A DNA stretch of 64,000 nucleotides from Actinomycetes bacterium (GCA_021785935.1 JAJYOG010000002.1:1-64000); one strand, 5' to 3'; counted from the stretch's first letter, positions 46,470 through 55,480 are shown. Translations and numbers: made by a program. Notes: a model not told the origin generated them from the sequence alone.

Positions 46470-46835
46470 GTGCTCGCCGTCAAAATCATACTGGTGCTTC
46501 TGATCTCAATCACCGCTTCGCTGGGCAACACCTTGCTCAAGATTGGTTCCTCAACAGGGGATGGTGAAGAACTGCTCGTGCTGCGGCATCTTCCCCGCAC
46601 CTTCTTAAAGCCAGCCATTCTTGGTGGAGCCGCACTCTACGCTATTTCCCAGCTGCTCTGGATCACCATGCTCAGAATTGCGGACCTCTCCTTTGCCTAC
46701 CCCTTAATGATTGGACTTAATTTCACCCTGATCATGGGGATTGCCTGGTCTTACTTCAAGGAGCCGGTCTCTCTCGGCAAGCTCGGAGGCATCGTGCTGA
46801 TTTTCGCAGGGATTGTGGCGCTCGCGACCGGGTAA
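46470..46835 (+). CDS. Small four-TM EMR/EamA-like transporter (second of a pair)
   Basis: AVKIILVLLISITASLGNTLLKIGSS...LSFAYPLMIGLNFTLIMGIAWSYFKEPVSLGKLGGIVLIFAGIVAL; GTG start 2 nt after the previous stop. Confidence 0.85.
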   Translation: MLAVKIILVLLISITASLGNTLLKIGSSTGDGEELLVLRHLPRTFLKPAILGGAALYAISQLLWITMLRIADLSFAYPLMIGLNFTLIMGIAWSYFKEPVSLGKLGGIVLIFAGIVALATG

Positions 46836-46892
46836 CTCATTGCTTGTTAGCGTCGCGGCCAAAATATCCGTTGCCCGTAAAATCCGTTGCCT

Positions 46893-48266
46893 CTACGTAC
46901 TGTAATCAACCAATGTCCGCAGCAGCTGCTTGACCTGCGCCGGACGGACTTTTCTGGCAAGACTCAATATCGGCCCCGGGCGCAGATAGAAGCTGTAGAC
47001 CGCCTGCCTCTGTCCGCGTTTAAGCTCAACAACATCCAGCTCACCGATAGCAAAAGGTGTGAAATAGTTGAGCGATTCAAAATCCAGTTGATCCGTACCG
47101 CCGCCCCCCTGAACATACTTATTGAAAATTTCCGATCCAGGGAGCGGCGACAACAGGGCGAAATTAGCGCGGTCGAGTGCGACCGCCCGGGCAAACCTGT
47201 TGGTTTCCTTGATGGTTTCATGCGTTTCCCCCGGTAAACCAATAATGAAGAAACCGTGGGTTTCAATACCGTGCTGTTTAACCATGGCGATTGCATCCGC
47301 GACCTTTTCCAGATCCAGCTTCTTGTTATTGATATCCAGAACCTTCTGGCTGCCGGACTCAATGCCGAAAGCTAGGCTGTAACATCCGGACCGTCGCATG
47401 AGCGATAGCAGCTCATTATCCAGAGAATCTACCCTGACGCCGTTGGGTGTGCACCAGGAGACATCAATTTCCCGCTTTATTATTTCATCACAGACCGCGG
47501 CGGCATGATTGGCGTTCAGAGTGAAGTTGTCATCCTCGAAATGAATCTCCTTCACCCCGAATTCCGTGACCAGGTATTCGATCTCGTCAACAATATTTTC
47601 CGCGGACCGCGTCCGCCATCCCCTTCCCCAAAGAGTCGTCGAGGCACAGAAGGTGCAATCGAAGGGACATCCCCGGCTGGTTATTACCGGCGCCACAGGA
47701 AACTCCTTGCATAGCAGCTGGTGGGGCTGATCGGGATAAGTTCGAGGGTCCATCAGCTCCCAGGCGGGAAATGGCAACGAATCCAGATCCTGAACAAAGG
47801 CGGAACGCGCCGATTGCATGCATTCACCGTCTACCCTCCGGCAGAAGTTGGGAATATCATCGAGAGGATGACCGGCAGCTATGTTATCTACCAGGCGCGG
47901 AAAAATCTGCTCTGCTTCACCAACTACCCCCAGCTCGACATCGAGGTCGCCGATTGCTTTGCCGGCAAGAGCGGTGATATGCGGCCCGCCAACGACGACC
48001 GGAACTACCGGCATCTCTCGCTTGACAATCGAGATCAGTTCACGCGCCTGGAGAAACGCCGTGCTGAGGACGCTCACGCCGATGAGGTCCGGCTGTAGAT
48101 GCTTCAGCGCCTCAGCACCCTGCCGGGGGTCAAGCTGTTCTTTCGCCAGATCGAGGATGGCGGCATCGTGTCCGTTTTGCCGGGTAACGGCGGCAAGATA
48201 ACCAAGCCCCAGGGGCGGCGTAATCGTGTGAGCTTTCGAATCGGGAGCGACAAGAACGACTTTCAT
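46893..48266 (-). CDS. Radical SAM protein with N-terminal cobalamin-binding-type domain
   Basis: MKVVLVAPDSKAHTITPPLGLGYLAAVTRQNGHDA; VVVGGPHITALAGKAIGDLDVELGVVGEAE; TSRGCPFDCTFCASTTLWGRGW. Confidence 0.93.
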   Translation of the reverse strand: MKVVLVAPDSKAHTITPPLGLGYLAAVTRQNGHDAAILDLAKEQLDPRQGAEALKHLQPDLIGVSVLSTAFLQARELISIVKREMPVVPVVVGGPHITALAGKAIGDLDVELGVVGEAEQIFPRLVDNIAAGHPLDDIPNFCRRVDGECMQSARSAFVQDLDSLPFPAWELMDPRTYPDQPHQLLCKEFPVAPVITSRGCPFDCTFCASTTLWGRGWRTRSAENIVDEIEYLVTEFGVKEIHFEDDNFTLNANHAAAVCDEIIKREIDVSWCTPNGVRVDSLDNELLSLMRRSGCYSLAFGIESGSQKVLDINNKKLDLEKVADAIAMVKQHGIETHGFFIIGLPGETHETIKETNRFARAVALDRANFALLSPLPGSEIFNKYVQGGGGTDQLDFESLNYFTPFAIGELDVVELKRGQRQAVYSFYLRPGPILSLARKVRPAQVKQLLRTLVDYST

Positions 48267-48315
48267 GCAGTATTATTACGAGAAAGGCGAGAAATTAAAC
48301 CTGCGGAAATTCTTA

Positions 48316-49197
48316 TTAACGGTGAGACTCTTTGCGAGCCGCGACCATCAGATCGACATTCCTGAGGTTGATCATCCTTTTTCGCAGGCCCAACACATGC
48401 AGAAGGCGGTCAATCAGACGCGCCAGTGTTTCGCTGTACTGGGCCAGTTTACTCACCAGGAAATCCATGCTCACCAGAAACGGGCTGGACTGCATCCTGA
48501 CGATCTCAAATCCCGCTCGCGACATGACCTTGGCGATGCTGCGGCGGTCATAGTAGAAGATGTGCTCCCTGATCTTGGCGTATCCGAACCACTTGTTGCC
48601 CATGGCCCTGGCCCAGAAACTGCCGGCGTCGGGAATGCTGACAAAGAGATAGCCGCCGCTTTTCAAAATACGGCTGATTTGGTTCAGCTCCGCCAGCGGT
48701 TCGGTCAGATGTTCGAGTACGTCCCAGAGAACGACGACGTCGAACTCCTCATCAGCCAGCCTGGCCTCGCTGAGGGTTCCGGTAAAAATTCGCAGACCCA
48801 GGTTCTCGCGGCCCCACTCAGAAGCAAACCTAGAAATCTCCACTCCCTGGACATCGAAGCCCTGACGGGCGGCTTCGTCCAGAAACCATCCCGTGGCGCA
48901 ACCGGACTCGAGCAGCTTTCCTCCCGAAACGTAATTGCTCATGACCTGCAGGCGGCGGCGCGCCGTTTCCCTAACCTCTTCCTCCAGCCGGAAATAATCC
49001 TCATACCCCCACTCCAGGTGCTCACCGCTTTGAAAATATTGCTCCTGGTAACCGGAGAGCAGTTCCTCAAAGGATGAAGGGGGATAGACAAAGATGGCGC
49101 CGCAATCCTCGCATTGTTTCAGATCGATGCCCCGGATGGTGTAGAGACCTTTGACTGCCGGGGAAGAGCAAAGCCCGCAAGTTATCCTGTCACTCAT
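48316..49197 (-). CDS. Class I SAM methyltransferase with N-terminal zinc ribbon
   Basis: CGLCSSPAVKGLYTIRGIDLKQCEDCGAIFVYPP; LLESGCATGWFLDEAARQGFDVQGVE. Confidence 0.92.
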   Translation of the reverse strand: MSDRITCGLCSSPAVKGLYTIRGIDLKQCEDCGAIFVYPPSSFEELLSGYQEQYFQSGEHLEWGYEDYFRLEEEVRETARRRLQVMSNYVSGGKLLESGCATGWFLDEAARQGFDVQGVEISRFASEWGRENLGLRIFTGTLSEARLADEEFDVVVLWDVLEHLTEPLAELNQISRILKSGGYLFVSIPDAGSFWARAMGNKWFGYAKIREHIFYYDRRSIAKVMSRAGFEIVRMQSSPFLVSMDFLVSKLAQYSETLARLIDRLLHVLGLRKRMINLRNVDLMVAARKESHR

Positions 49198-49213
49198 GAT
49201 AAAGGCCGGGGGC

Positions 49214-49909
49214 TCAAGCTCTTTTTTTCATAAGCCCTTTGAGCAGGCTCCAGACATACCGGTACGCTACCTTCCAGACGACAATCTGCGAATCGCCGGC
49301 CATACGCGGATACTCGTGTGCGGGTACCTCGGTTACCCTGAATCCCCGCCTGAGGCAATCCATGATCATCTCCTGCTCGATGGTAAAAATATTTTCATGC
49401 AGCTGGATTGTCTTGGCTGCCTTTTGAGAGATAGCACGAAAACCGTTCTGGCTGTCGGTCAACCGGACTCCCCAGCGATAGTTGATCGAGAGAGTGATTA
49501 CCGAGCTGCCGGTGCTGCGAATGAACTTGCCGATATCGCCGCCAAGCTCGTCGCTGCCGCCTGTCCATCGGGAGCCCACCACCAGGTCTGCTTCTTCAGC
49601 GATTATGGGGGCGGTCAAACTGGGAATGTCAGAGGCCCGATGGGAGCCGTCGGCGTCAATGAAGACAATGGCCTTACCAGCTCCGACCTCCATCGCCTTG
49701 CGGATGCCGTCACCCTTGCCATGGCCGTCGTCGCGGTGTACCGCGATCCCAAGCGACTTGGCGATCTCGCGGGTGCGGTCGGTCGAATTACCGTCGATCA
49801 GAATCGCTTCGTCACAATACGGCAGAACGGACTCAATGACCTTGCCGACCGTCGCCTCCTCGTTACGGGCGATAACGGCTACTGTGACATTTATTTTTTC
49901 CGTATTCAT
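49214..49909 (-). CDS. GT2-family glycosyltransferase, close paralog of 40919..41602
   Basis: VTVAVIARNEEATVGKVIESVLPYCDEAILIDGNSTDRTREIAKSLG; FIDADGSHRASDIPSL. Confidence 0.92.
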   Translation of the reverse strand: MNTEKINVTVAVIARNEEATVGKVIESVLPYCDEAILIDGNSTDRTREIAKSLGIAVHRDDGHGKGDGIRKAMEVGAGKAIVFIDADGSHRASDIPSLTAPIIAEEADLVVGSRWTGGSDELGGDIGKFIRSTGSSVITLSINYRWGVRLTDSQNGFRAISQKAAKTIQLHENIFTIEQEMIMDCLRRGFRVTEVPAHEYPRMAGDSQIVVWKVAYRYVWSLLKGLMKKRA

Positions 49910-49930
49910 TGCTTGATTGCCGGCTTTTGG

Positions 49931-50692
49931 TCACGCCAGCTCCGGAGAGCCAATATAATCCATGATTCCCTGCACATATGTGTCACGTTTTCGTCCTTTA
50001 AGGGCTCCTGACAGCTCCCGCCGCACCGGGCTGTCTGTGACCAGCAGCGCCATGGCGCACCTGATCTTCATCCATGACGCCAGCGCTAACAAGGCTGAGG
50101 CTTCCAGCTCAACGCCCAGATAACCGTCCCGGCTCCAGCCGTCGATCTGCTCTTCCGTCTCACGCAGGACTGCTCCGGTGGTGATGATCGGCCCCGTATG
50201 GACATCCAAGCCCCGGCGGCCAAGAAAATCCGATAGCGACGCAGCTAGCTCCTTATCGGCCGGAATCTCCTGTTCATAATCGAAGCCATAGTGCCGCGAA
50301 AGACCGTCCCCGGCTTTCGCGGTCACCGGCACGATGATATCGCCGAAATCAATTTCCGGTTGGGTAGCGCCACAGCTGCCCAGCCCGATGACCGTATCCA
50401 CACGGGTGAACTCCAGAGCGCGCATGACGCCCTCGATAATAACCGTACCCGGTGGCACCTTGATGTATCCGACCTGGCGACCGGCCAGAATCCCGGAATA
50501 AAGCGCCCCGAAATGACGATGGCGTTGGAGCCGGGGGCTGAGAAAATCCTCACCAAAAGTGACGATCAGCGTTCGCGGTGTAAAATCATGGGGATCACTG
50601 CCCTGGAAAACCCAGCGCTCGGCCATGAAGCGGACGAATTTTTTTTCCCAGGCAGTCATGTAATGGCATACTCCCCGTGTGCGAACTTTCAT
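49931..50692 (-). CDS. Nucleoside phosphorylase-like (PNP/UDP phosphorylase family) protein
   Basis: DTVIGLGSCGATQPEIDFGDIIVPVTAKAGDGLSRHYG; GYLGVELEASALLALA. Confidence 0.85.
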   Translation of the reverse strand: MKVRTRGVCHYMTAWEKKFVRFMAERWVFQGSDPHDFTPRTLIVTFGEDFLSPRLQRHRHFGALYSGILAGRQVGYIKVPPGTVIIEGVMRALEFTRVDTVIGLGSCGATQPEIDFGDIIVPVTAKAGDGLSRHYGFDYEQEIPADKELAASLSDFLGRRGLDVHTGPIITTGAVLRETEEQIDGWSRDGYLGVELEASALLALASWMKIRCAMALLVTDSPVRRELSGALKGRKRDTYVQGIMDYIGSPELA

Positions 50693-50710
50693 TCACCGGG
50701 GATGGTCGAT

Positions 50711-50719
50711 ACTATAGCA
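50711..50719 (-). promoter_or_regulatory. Candidate extended -10 (TGCTATAGT) for the phosphorylase gene
   Basis: actatagca on the plus strand, ~19 nt upstream of ATG. Confidence 0.45.
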
Positions 50720-50746
50720 CAAATACTGTCTTAATCAGGGATTGAT

Positions 50747-52213
50747 TTGACCAATAAAAGCCGCGTTCCCCTTAACGCCTTTCTGCTGAGCTCATCGCAG
50801 TTCATGAGGGCGGCCATCGGTTTCCTTTTTTTCCTCTTCCTGGCCCGCCGTCTGGGCCCGGGCGACTTCGGCAAATACATGTTCGCCTTCTCCCTGGCTG
50901 AAATTTTTTCGATTCTCGGAGACATCGGCCTGCACGAATATAGCATTCGTGAGGTTGCGCGAAAGCCAGACCTGTTGCGGCGCCGGCTTGCCGGAATTCT
51001 GGCCCTGAAAACCTTGCTTTCCAGCACCTCGGCTCTGATCATGGTGGCAATCCTGCCGTTCCTGGGGAAGGACAGGGAGACATCACTGGCGGTGGTGGCC
51101 TTCGCCCTGGCGCAAATCGGCTACTCCTGGTTCTTCGCCTCGACCATCGCCTATGCGGCCAGGCAAGACCTTCACATTCAGGCGTTCCTCTGGCTGCTGG
51201 AAAAAGTGCTCTACGCCGCCGCGGGCGTTGTAGTACTTTTAGCCGGACGCGGTTTTGTCGCGGTCGCCCTCAGTAATACCTTCGTGCAGTTCTTCGGTGG
51301 TGTGCTCGGCGTCTGGATCGCCTGGCGCAAGTATGGTCCATTCCTGTTGCGTCTTGACCGGGACAAGTGGGGCGGCTACCTCAAGGCGGCTCTCCCCTTC
51401 GGGCTCATCGTTGCTTTCTACCTGGTCTATTTCCGCATAGACAGCGTCATGATTTCCTTTTTCCGGGGAGACGAGGAGGTAGGACAATACGGAGCCGCAT
51501 ACAACCTGGTTTCCGCACTTTTGTTTTTACCGTCCGGACTGGTAGCGGCGATGTTCCCCCGGCTGGCCGGTGCTTACAGTTCCCCGAACGACAATCTCGA
51601 CGGCCCCTTTCAGCGAGCAGCGCGCTGGCTTTTAGCGATATCCCTGCCGATGGCAGTCGGCATCTGGCTGCTCTCGGAGCCGCTCGTGCTCGCCCTGTTG
51701 AAAGACACCTATCTGCCCACAGTCACGGCCTTCGCGGTGTTAGGCTGGGTACTGCCCGTCTGGTTCATAACCTTCCTGCAGGGAAACCTGCTTACGGTAG
51801 TGGAAAGACAGAAGGCTGTAGCCGTTGTGGGCCTGGCCAATATGATCCTGAACGTCGGCATGAACCTCATCATCATTCCCCGGTATGGATTCACCGGAGC
51901 AGCGGTAACCACACTAATAACCGAGATCATCGGACTGGTGCAGATGTTCTGGCTGCTTAGGCGGAATATATCCCTGAAACTGACAGCGGCAATGTCCGGC
52001 AAGATCGCGGCGGTGACCGCCCTGATGGGAGTTATATTGCTGCTGCTGAGGGACAGGATGAACGTATTCATTGTCATTGCCGTCGCGGCAACCGCTTATC
52101 TGGTGGCTATTGTCGCTCTGAGGATTATTCCCCTGTCCGAGATCGGGGAGCTTCTGAGGCGTAAACCCGGCCCCCCGGAACCGCCGGAAATACAGCCTAA
52201 CGAGGGTCTTTAG
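50747..52213 (+). CDS. Wzx-like flippase
   Basis: RRLGPGDFGKYMFAFSLAEIFSILGDIGLHEYSIREVAR; polytopic; TTG start. Confidence 0.92.
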   Translation: MTNKSRVPLNAFLLSSSQFMRAAIGFLFFLFLARRLGPGDFGKYMFAFSLAEIFSILGDIGLHEYSIREVARKPDLLRRRLAGILALKTLLSSTSALIMVAILPFLGKDRETSLAVVAFALAQIGYSWFFASTIAYAARQDLHIQAFLWLLEKVLYAAAGVVVLLAGRGFVAVALSNTFVQFFGGVLGVWIAWRKYGPFLLRLDRDKWGGYLKAALPFGLIVAFYLVYFRIDSVMISFFRGDEEVGQYGAAYNLVSALLFLPSGLVAAMFPRLAGAYSSPNDNLDGPFQRAARWLLAISLPMAVGIWLLSEPLVLALLKDTYLPTVTAFAVLGWVLPVWFITFLQGNLLTVVERQKAVAVVGLANMILNVGMNLIIIPRYGFTGAAVTTLITEIIGLVQMFWLLRRNISLKLTAAMSGKIAAVTALMGVILLLLRDRMNVFIVIAVAATAYLVAIVALRIIPLSEIGELLRRKPGPPEPPEIQPNEGL

Positions 52214-53234
52214 GCTCACGCGCCACGATGAAGACGGTGGAGCCCCAATCCGGCGGCAGCAACGGATTGAGGGCTCGCGCCAGAACCCCAGCGGCAAAGC
52301 TGGCCGCCCGGTCCAGCTGTTTATACCGCCCGCAGGCATGACCGATAGCGGCAAAACCCTTGAGCAACCGGGAATGAGCTTCATACTCCGGCCCCAGCCT
52401 CTTGGCATATTCCTCGGGAGGAAAAATTCCGGCACGGAAAAAAGGCCAGTTCCTGACCACTTCAAAACCGGCGGCTTTAAACCGCGATTCTATCTGCGAC
52501 GGCAGCTCCAGACCGACATGGCCGTCAAGTTCGATAAAATATTTCTCAAACAGTTCCGGGTCCCGGCGCACCAGCCGGTAAAACGGCGCCGTACAGTGAG
52601 CCTCGATAATGTGGAGCATCCAGCCTCCGGGTTTTAGCACCCGCCTCCATTCAGCCAGCACCGCCGCTTTCTGCTCGAAGGGAACATGCCCAAAAACGTC
52701 CCAGCTGTTGATGACGTCGAATGTGTTATCCGCAAACGGTAACACCGTGGCATCGGCGGTAGCAACTGCCCGGTATATCTCCATGGCCGACCTAAGCCCG
52801 GCAAACGAAAGGTCGATGCCCACCGTTCGCCAGGGCGCAAGCACTTCATTGCCACCGCCGCAACCGATATCGAGAATCAGGGTTTCGGGGCCAAACCTTC
52901 GAAGAAAGTCGCGGGTAAACTGGTGCTTGACCGTAGTTGAAGACCAGCGGTCGTAGAACGCCTTGATGGAACGCCTGACGCCTGTGCGCCGTGCCACCCC
53001 ATCCTGGGTCGGCGCCGTAAACTTGCCTTCATAAAAACGGTCTTCGGGAACAAAGCAGGGCACATTTTCGCGCTCGGCGTAAACCGAGCCGCAGACCTGG
53101 CATACCAGTTTCGCATTGATTTCCGGGGATTGGGGCTTTTCCGCCGGCTCAGACCGCTCTGCATCAGCCGACATTAAGACAAGTTCTCCCCGGTCGCGGG
53201 GACAGCGGAAGATGTCGGTGGCTTCGATTATCAC
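52197..53234 (-). CDS. Class I SAM methyltransferase with N-terminal Trm112-like zinc ribbon
   Basis: FRCPRDRGELVLM...LVCQVCGSVYAERENVPCFVPEDRF; LILDIGCGGGNEV; INSWDVFGHVP. Confidence 0.9.
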   Translation of the reverse strand: MIIEATDIFRCPRDRGELVLMSADAERSEPAEKPQSPEINAKLVCQVCGSVYAERENVPCFVPEDRFYEGKFTAPTQDGVARRTGVRRSIKAFYDRWSSTTVKHQFTRDFLRRFGPETLILDIGCGGGNEVLAPWRTVGIDLSFAGLRSAMEIYRAVATADATVLPFADNTFDVINSWDVFGHVPFEQKAAVLAEWRRVLKPGGWMLHIIEAHCTAPFYRLVRRDPELFEKYFIELDGHVGLELPSQIESRFKAAGFEVVRNWPFFRAGIFPPEEYAKRLGPEYEAHSRLLKGFAAIGHACGRYKQLDRAASFAAGVLARALNPLLPPDWGSTVFIVAREPKDPR

Positions 53235-54364
53235 TTGCGTTTGCTGCGGCGGGAGTTCTTGCCGGCCGCGCTCAGCGCGGCCTCTGCCAGCTTTTCATCC
53301 ACAAACCGGGAGAATTCTTTCCTGAAGCGCTCCTTGGAAAATTTGGATGCGTGCCTGCTGAGTTTTGCCGGATCATAGTCGGCTGGCCGAAAGCGCGAGA
53401 TGGCATCAATCAAGGCATCAACCGTGGGTTCAGGGAACATAACCGACGTACCGCCGTCGACAGCGCTCTCCAGAAGGCCGCCTCTGCCCAAGCCTATGAC
53501 TGGCCGCCCGGCTGCCATTGCCTCGACAGGAACAATCCCAAAGTCCTCCTCGCCGGGGAACACCAGTGCCTGGCAAGCGGATATCAATCCAGGAAGATCC
53601 GCCTCGGGAACAAACCCCAGAAACTCAATATTAGGCCCGGCCATCTGCTCCAGGCGCGCCCTTTCTGGGCCCTCCCCGACTACCTTGAGAGGCAACCCCA
53701 GCTGCGTGAATGCCGACACCGCCAGATCAACCCGCTTATAGGGAACCAGACGAGAGACCACCAGAAAATAATCGCGGGCGCATTTGACCACAGGGTACCT
53801 TTCCACATCAACCGGCGGATAGATCACGGCCGCTTCGCGGCGATAGAACTTGGCGATCCTTGCCGCCACGTGATTGGAGATACCGATGAAATGATCGACT
53901 CTGTCACTGGCAAGGCGATCCCATAAACGCAGGTAGTGCACAACCAGATCATTGCCTGCCTTGACCAGTGGGTTGGCGTGAGCAAGGCGCCGATCCAGAT
54001 ATGGTTGCCAGGCATAACGCAGCGGAGTGTAGCAGTAACAAATATTCAGGGTTTCCGGCCCGGTCAGGACCCCTTTGGCACAGGCGGAACTCGAGGTAAT
54101 CACCACGTCGTATCCGGTAAAGTCGAAGGATTCGAAGGCCAGCGGAAAAAGGGGAATATATTTTTGCGATACCCGGTGCAGGAAGGGCAGCTTCTGTACG
54201 AATGACGTGCGCACATCCCAGCTCCGCACTGAATCAGGAAGGTTCCGGTCGGACAGGAAGGCCGTAAATACCGGAGCGTCTGGATATTCCTCGAGAAGGG
54301 TCTCCACAACCCGCTCGGAACCACCGAGTGTCGTCAGCCATTCATGGGCTATTGCAACTCGCAA
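53231..54364 (-). CDS. GT4-family glycosyltransferase
   Basis: MRVAIAHEWLTTLGGSERVVETLLEEYPDAPVFTAF; VVSRLVPYKRVDLAV; FPGEEDFGIVPVEAMAAGRPVIGLGRGG. Confidence 0.94.
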   Translation of the reverse strand: MRVAIAHEWLTTLGGSERVVETLLEEYPDAPVFTAFLSDRNLPDSVRSWDVRTSFVQKLPFLHRVSQKYIPLFPLAFESFDFTGYDVVITSSSACAKGVLTGPETLNICYCYTPLRYAWQPYLDRRLAHANPLVKAGNDLVVHYLRLWDRLASDRVDHFIGISNHVAARIAKFYRREAAVIYPPVDVERYPVVKCARDYFLVVSRLVPYKRVDLAVSAFTQLGLPLKVVGEGPERARLEQMAGPNIEFLGFVPEADLPGLISACQALVFPGEEDFGIVPVEAMAAGRPVIGLGRGGLLESAVDGGTSVMFPEPTVDALIDAISRFRPADYDPAKLSRHASKFSKERFRKEFSRFVDEKLAEAALSAAGKNSRRSKRK

Positions 54365-54436
54365 GACCGTTCCTTTCCTCTCACATACCGGTTATGACCC
54401 AGGTGCCAGGATTATCATTTTCAGGGAATCCCCCGT

Positions 54437-54466
54437 TTGTGATTCGACACCACAAAGCATTATACT
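54437..54466 (+). promoter_or_regulatory. Candidate promoter: TTGTGA, 18 bp, TATACT
   Basis: -35 at 54437-54442 and -10 at 54461-54466, upstream of the nucleotidyltransferase-like gene. Confidence 0.5.
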
Positions 54467-54487
54467 TTTTTCTGTGAAGATTCTGTC

Positions 54488-55480
54488 ATGAAGCCATTCA
54501 TCCAACCACTGCCCAACCCCGAAAACAAGCCTCTGCCGGCTGCAACTCCTGCAACCCTCAAGCTGCAGGATGAGGCTATCATTAGATCGCTCTGCTACGC
54601 GGATATCTTCGACTTCCCCTTGACGCTGGATGAGATCGTCCGCTTTGCGCCCAATGTTCCTCTATCCGTCGACGAAGCGGCCTCCAGGCTTGACCCGGTT
54701 GCCCCCCTTGCGGGCATCGTCAAGAAGAACGGCAGCTTTTACCATCTCGAAGGCCGCGCCGAAACCTGTCAGCGCCGGCTGGACCGGGAAGCCGAGTCAC
54801 GCCAACAACTCGAAATCGCCCTTCGGCGACTCGTGCCTCTGCAAGGCATTCCTTTTCTGCGTGCAGCTGCCGTAACCGGCGCACTGGCGGCGCTCAACTC
54901 GCCGGCAGGCGATGATGTCGATCTGCTGATTGTCAGCGCCCGGGGCCGCACCTGGACCGCCTATTTCTTCCTGCGCCTCTGGCGCCGGTTCAGCCACAAT
55001 CCGGACATCTGCTTTAACGTTTTCATTTCAGAGAGCGATCTGGTCTTCAGAAATCAGAACCTGTTCTACGCGCGTGAAATTCTGGGTGCGTTGCCAATTT
55101 TCAACAATGGCGCCTATGATAAGTTCGTCGATGCCAATCGTTGGATCTTCGATATCTTCCCCTCATGGAACCCAAACCCTGACCGTAAGCGCTACCGGCT
55201 GGCAACCAGCCCTCTATGGCGCCGGCGCCAGCATCAGCTTGAGAAACTTCTAAGCGGCCCCATCGGCGACCTGATGGAGTATCTGGTCCGCAGGGTGCAG
55301 TCGAAAAACCTGGTCAGCTCCGCCACAGAGACTTCCATGAGGATGCGCCGCAATCGCATCAAGCTTCACAAACGCGACAACCGCCTCCCGATCCTGGACA
55401 AGTTCGATCAACGCGTCCAGTCCTGGTTGGGAAAATACCACGAAGCTACGGGTGAACCACCAGTCAAGCCGGTTGACTGA
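54488..55480 (+). CDS. Winged-helix-like plus minimal nucleotidyltransferase-like protein of unknown function
   Basis: IIRSLCYADIFDFPLTLDEIVRFA (winged-helix-like) and AVTGALAALNSPAGDDVDLLIVSA (NTase-like hG-x-DxD pattern). Confidence 0.75.
   Translation: MKPFIQPLPNPENKPLPAATPATLKLQDEAIIRSLCYADIFDFPLTLDEIVRFAPNVPLSVDEAASRLDPVAPLAGIVKKNGSFYHLEGRAETCQRRLDREAESRQQLEIALRRLVPLQGIPFLRAAAVTGALAALNSPAGDDVDLLIVSARGRTWTAYFFLRLWRRFSHNPDICFNVFISESDLVFRNQNLFYAREILGALPIFNNGAYDKFVDANRWIFDIFPSWNPNPDRKRYRLATSPLWRRRQHQLEKLLSGPIGDLMEYLVRRVQSKNLVSSATETSMRMRRNRIKLHKRDNRLPILDKFDQRVQSWLGKYHEATGEPPVKPVD

Noticed and set aside
48265-50011. Two plus-strand ORFs of 270 and 286 aa
   Set aside because: Antisense to the methyltransferase and GT2 genes; no domain signal and no independent Shine-Dalgarno support.
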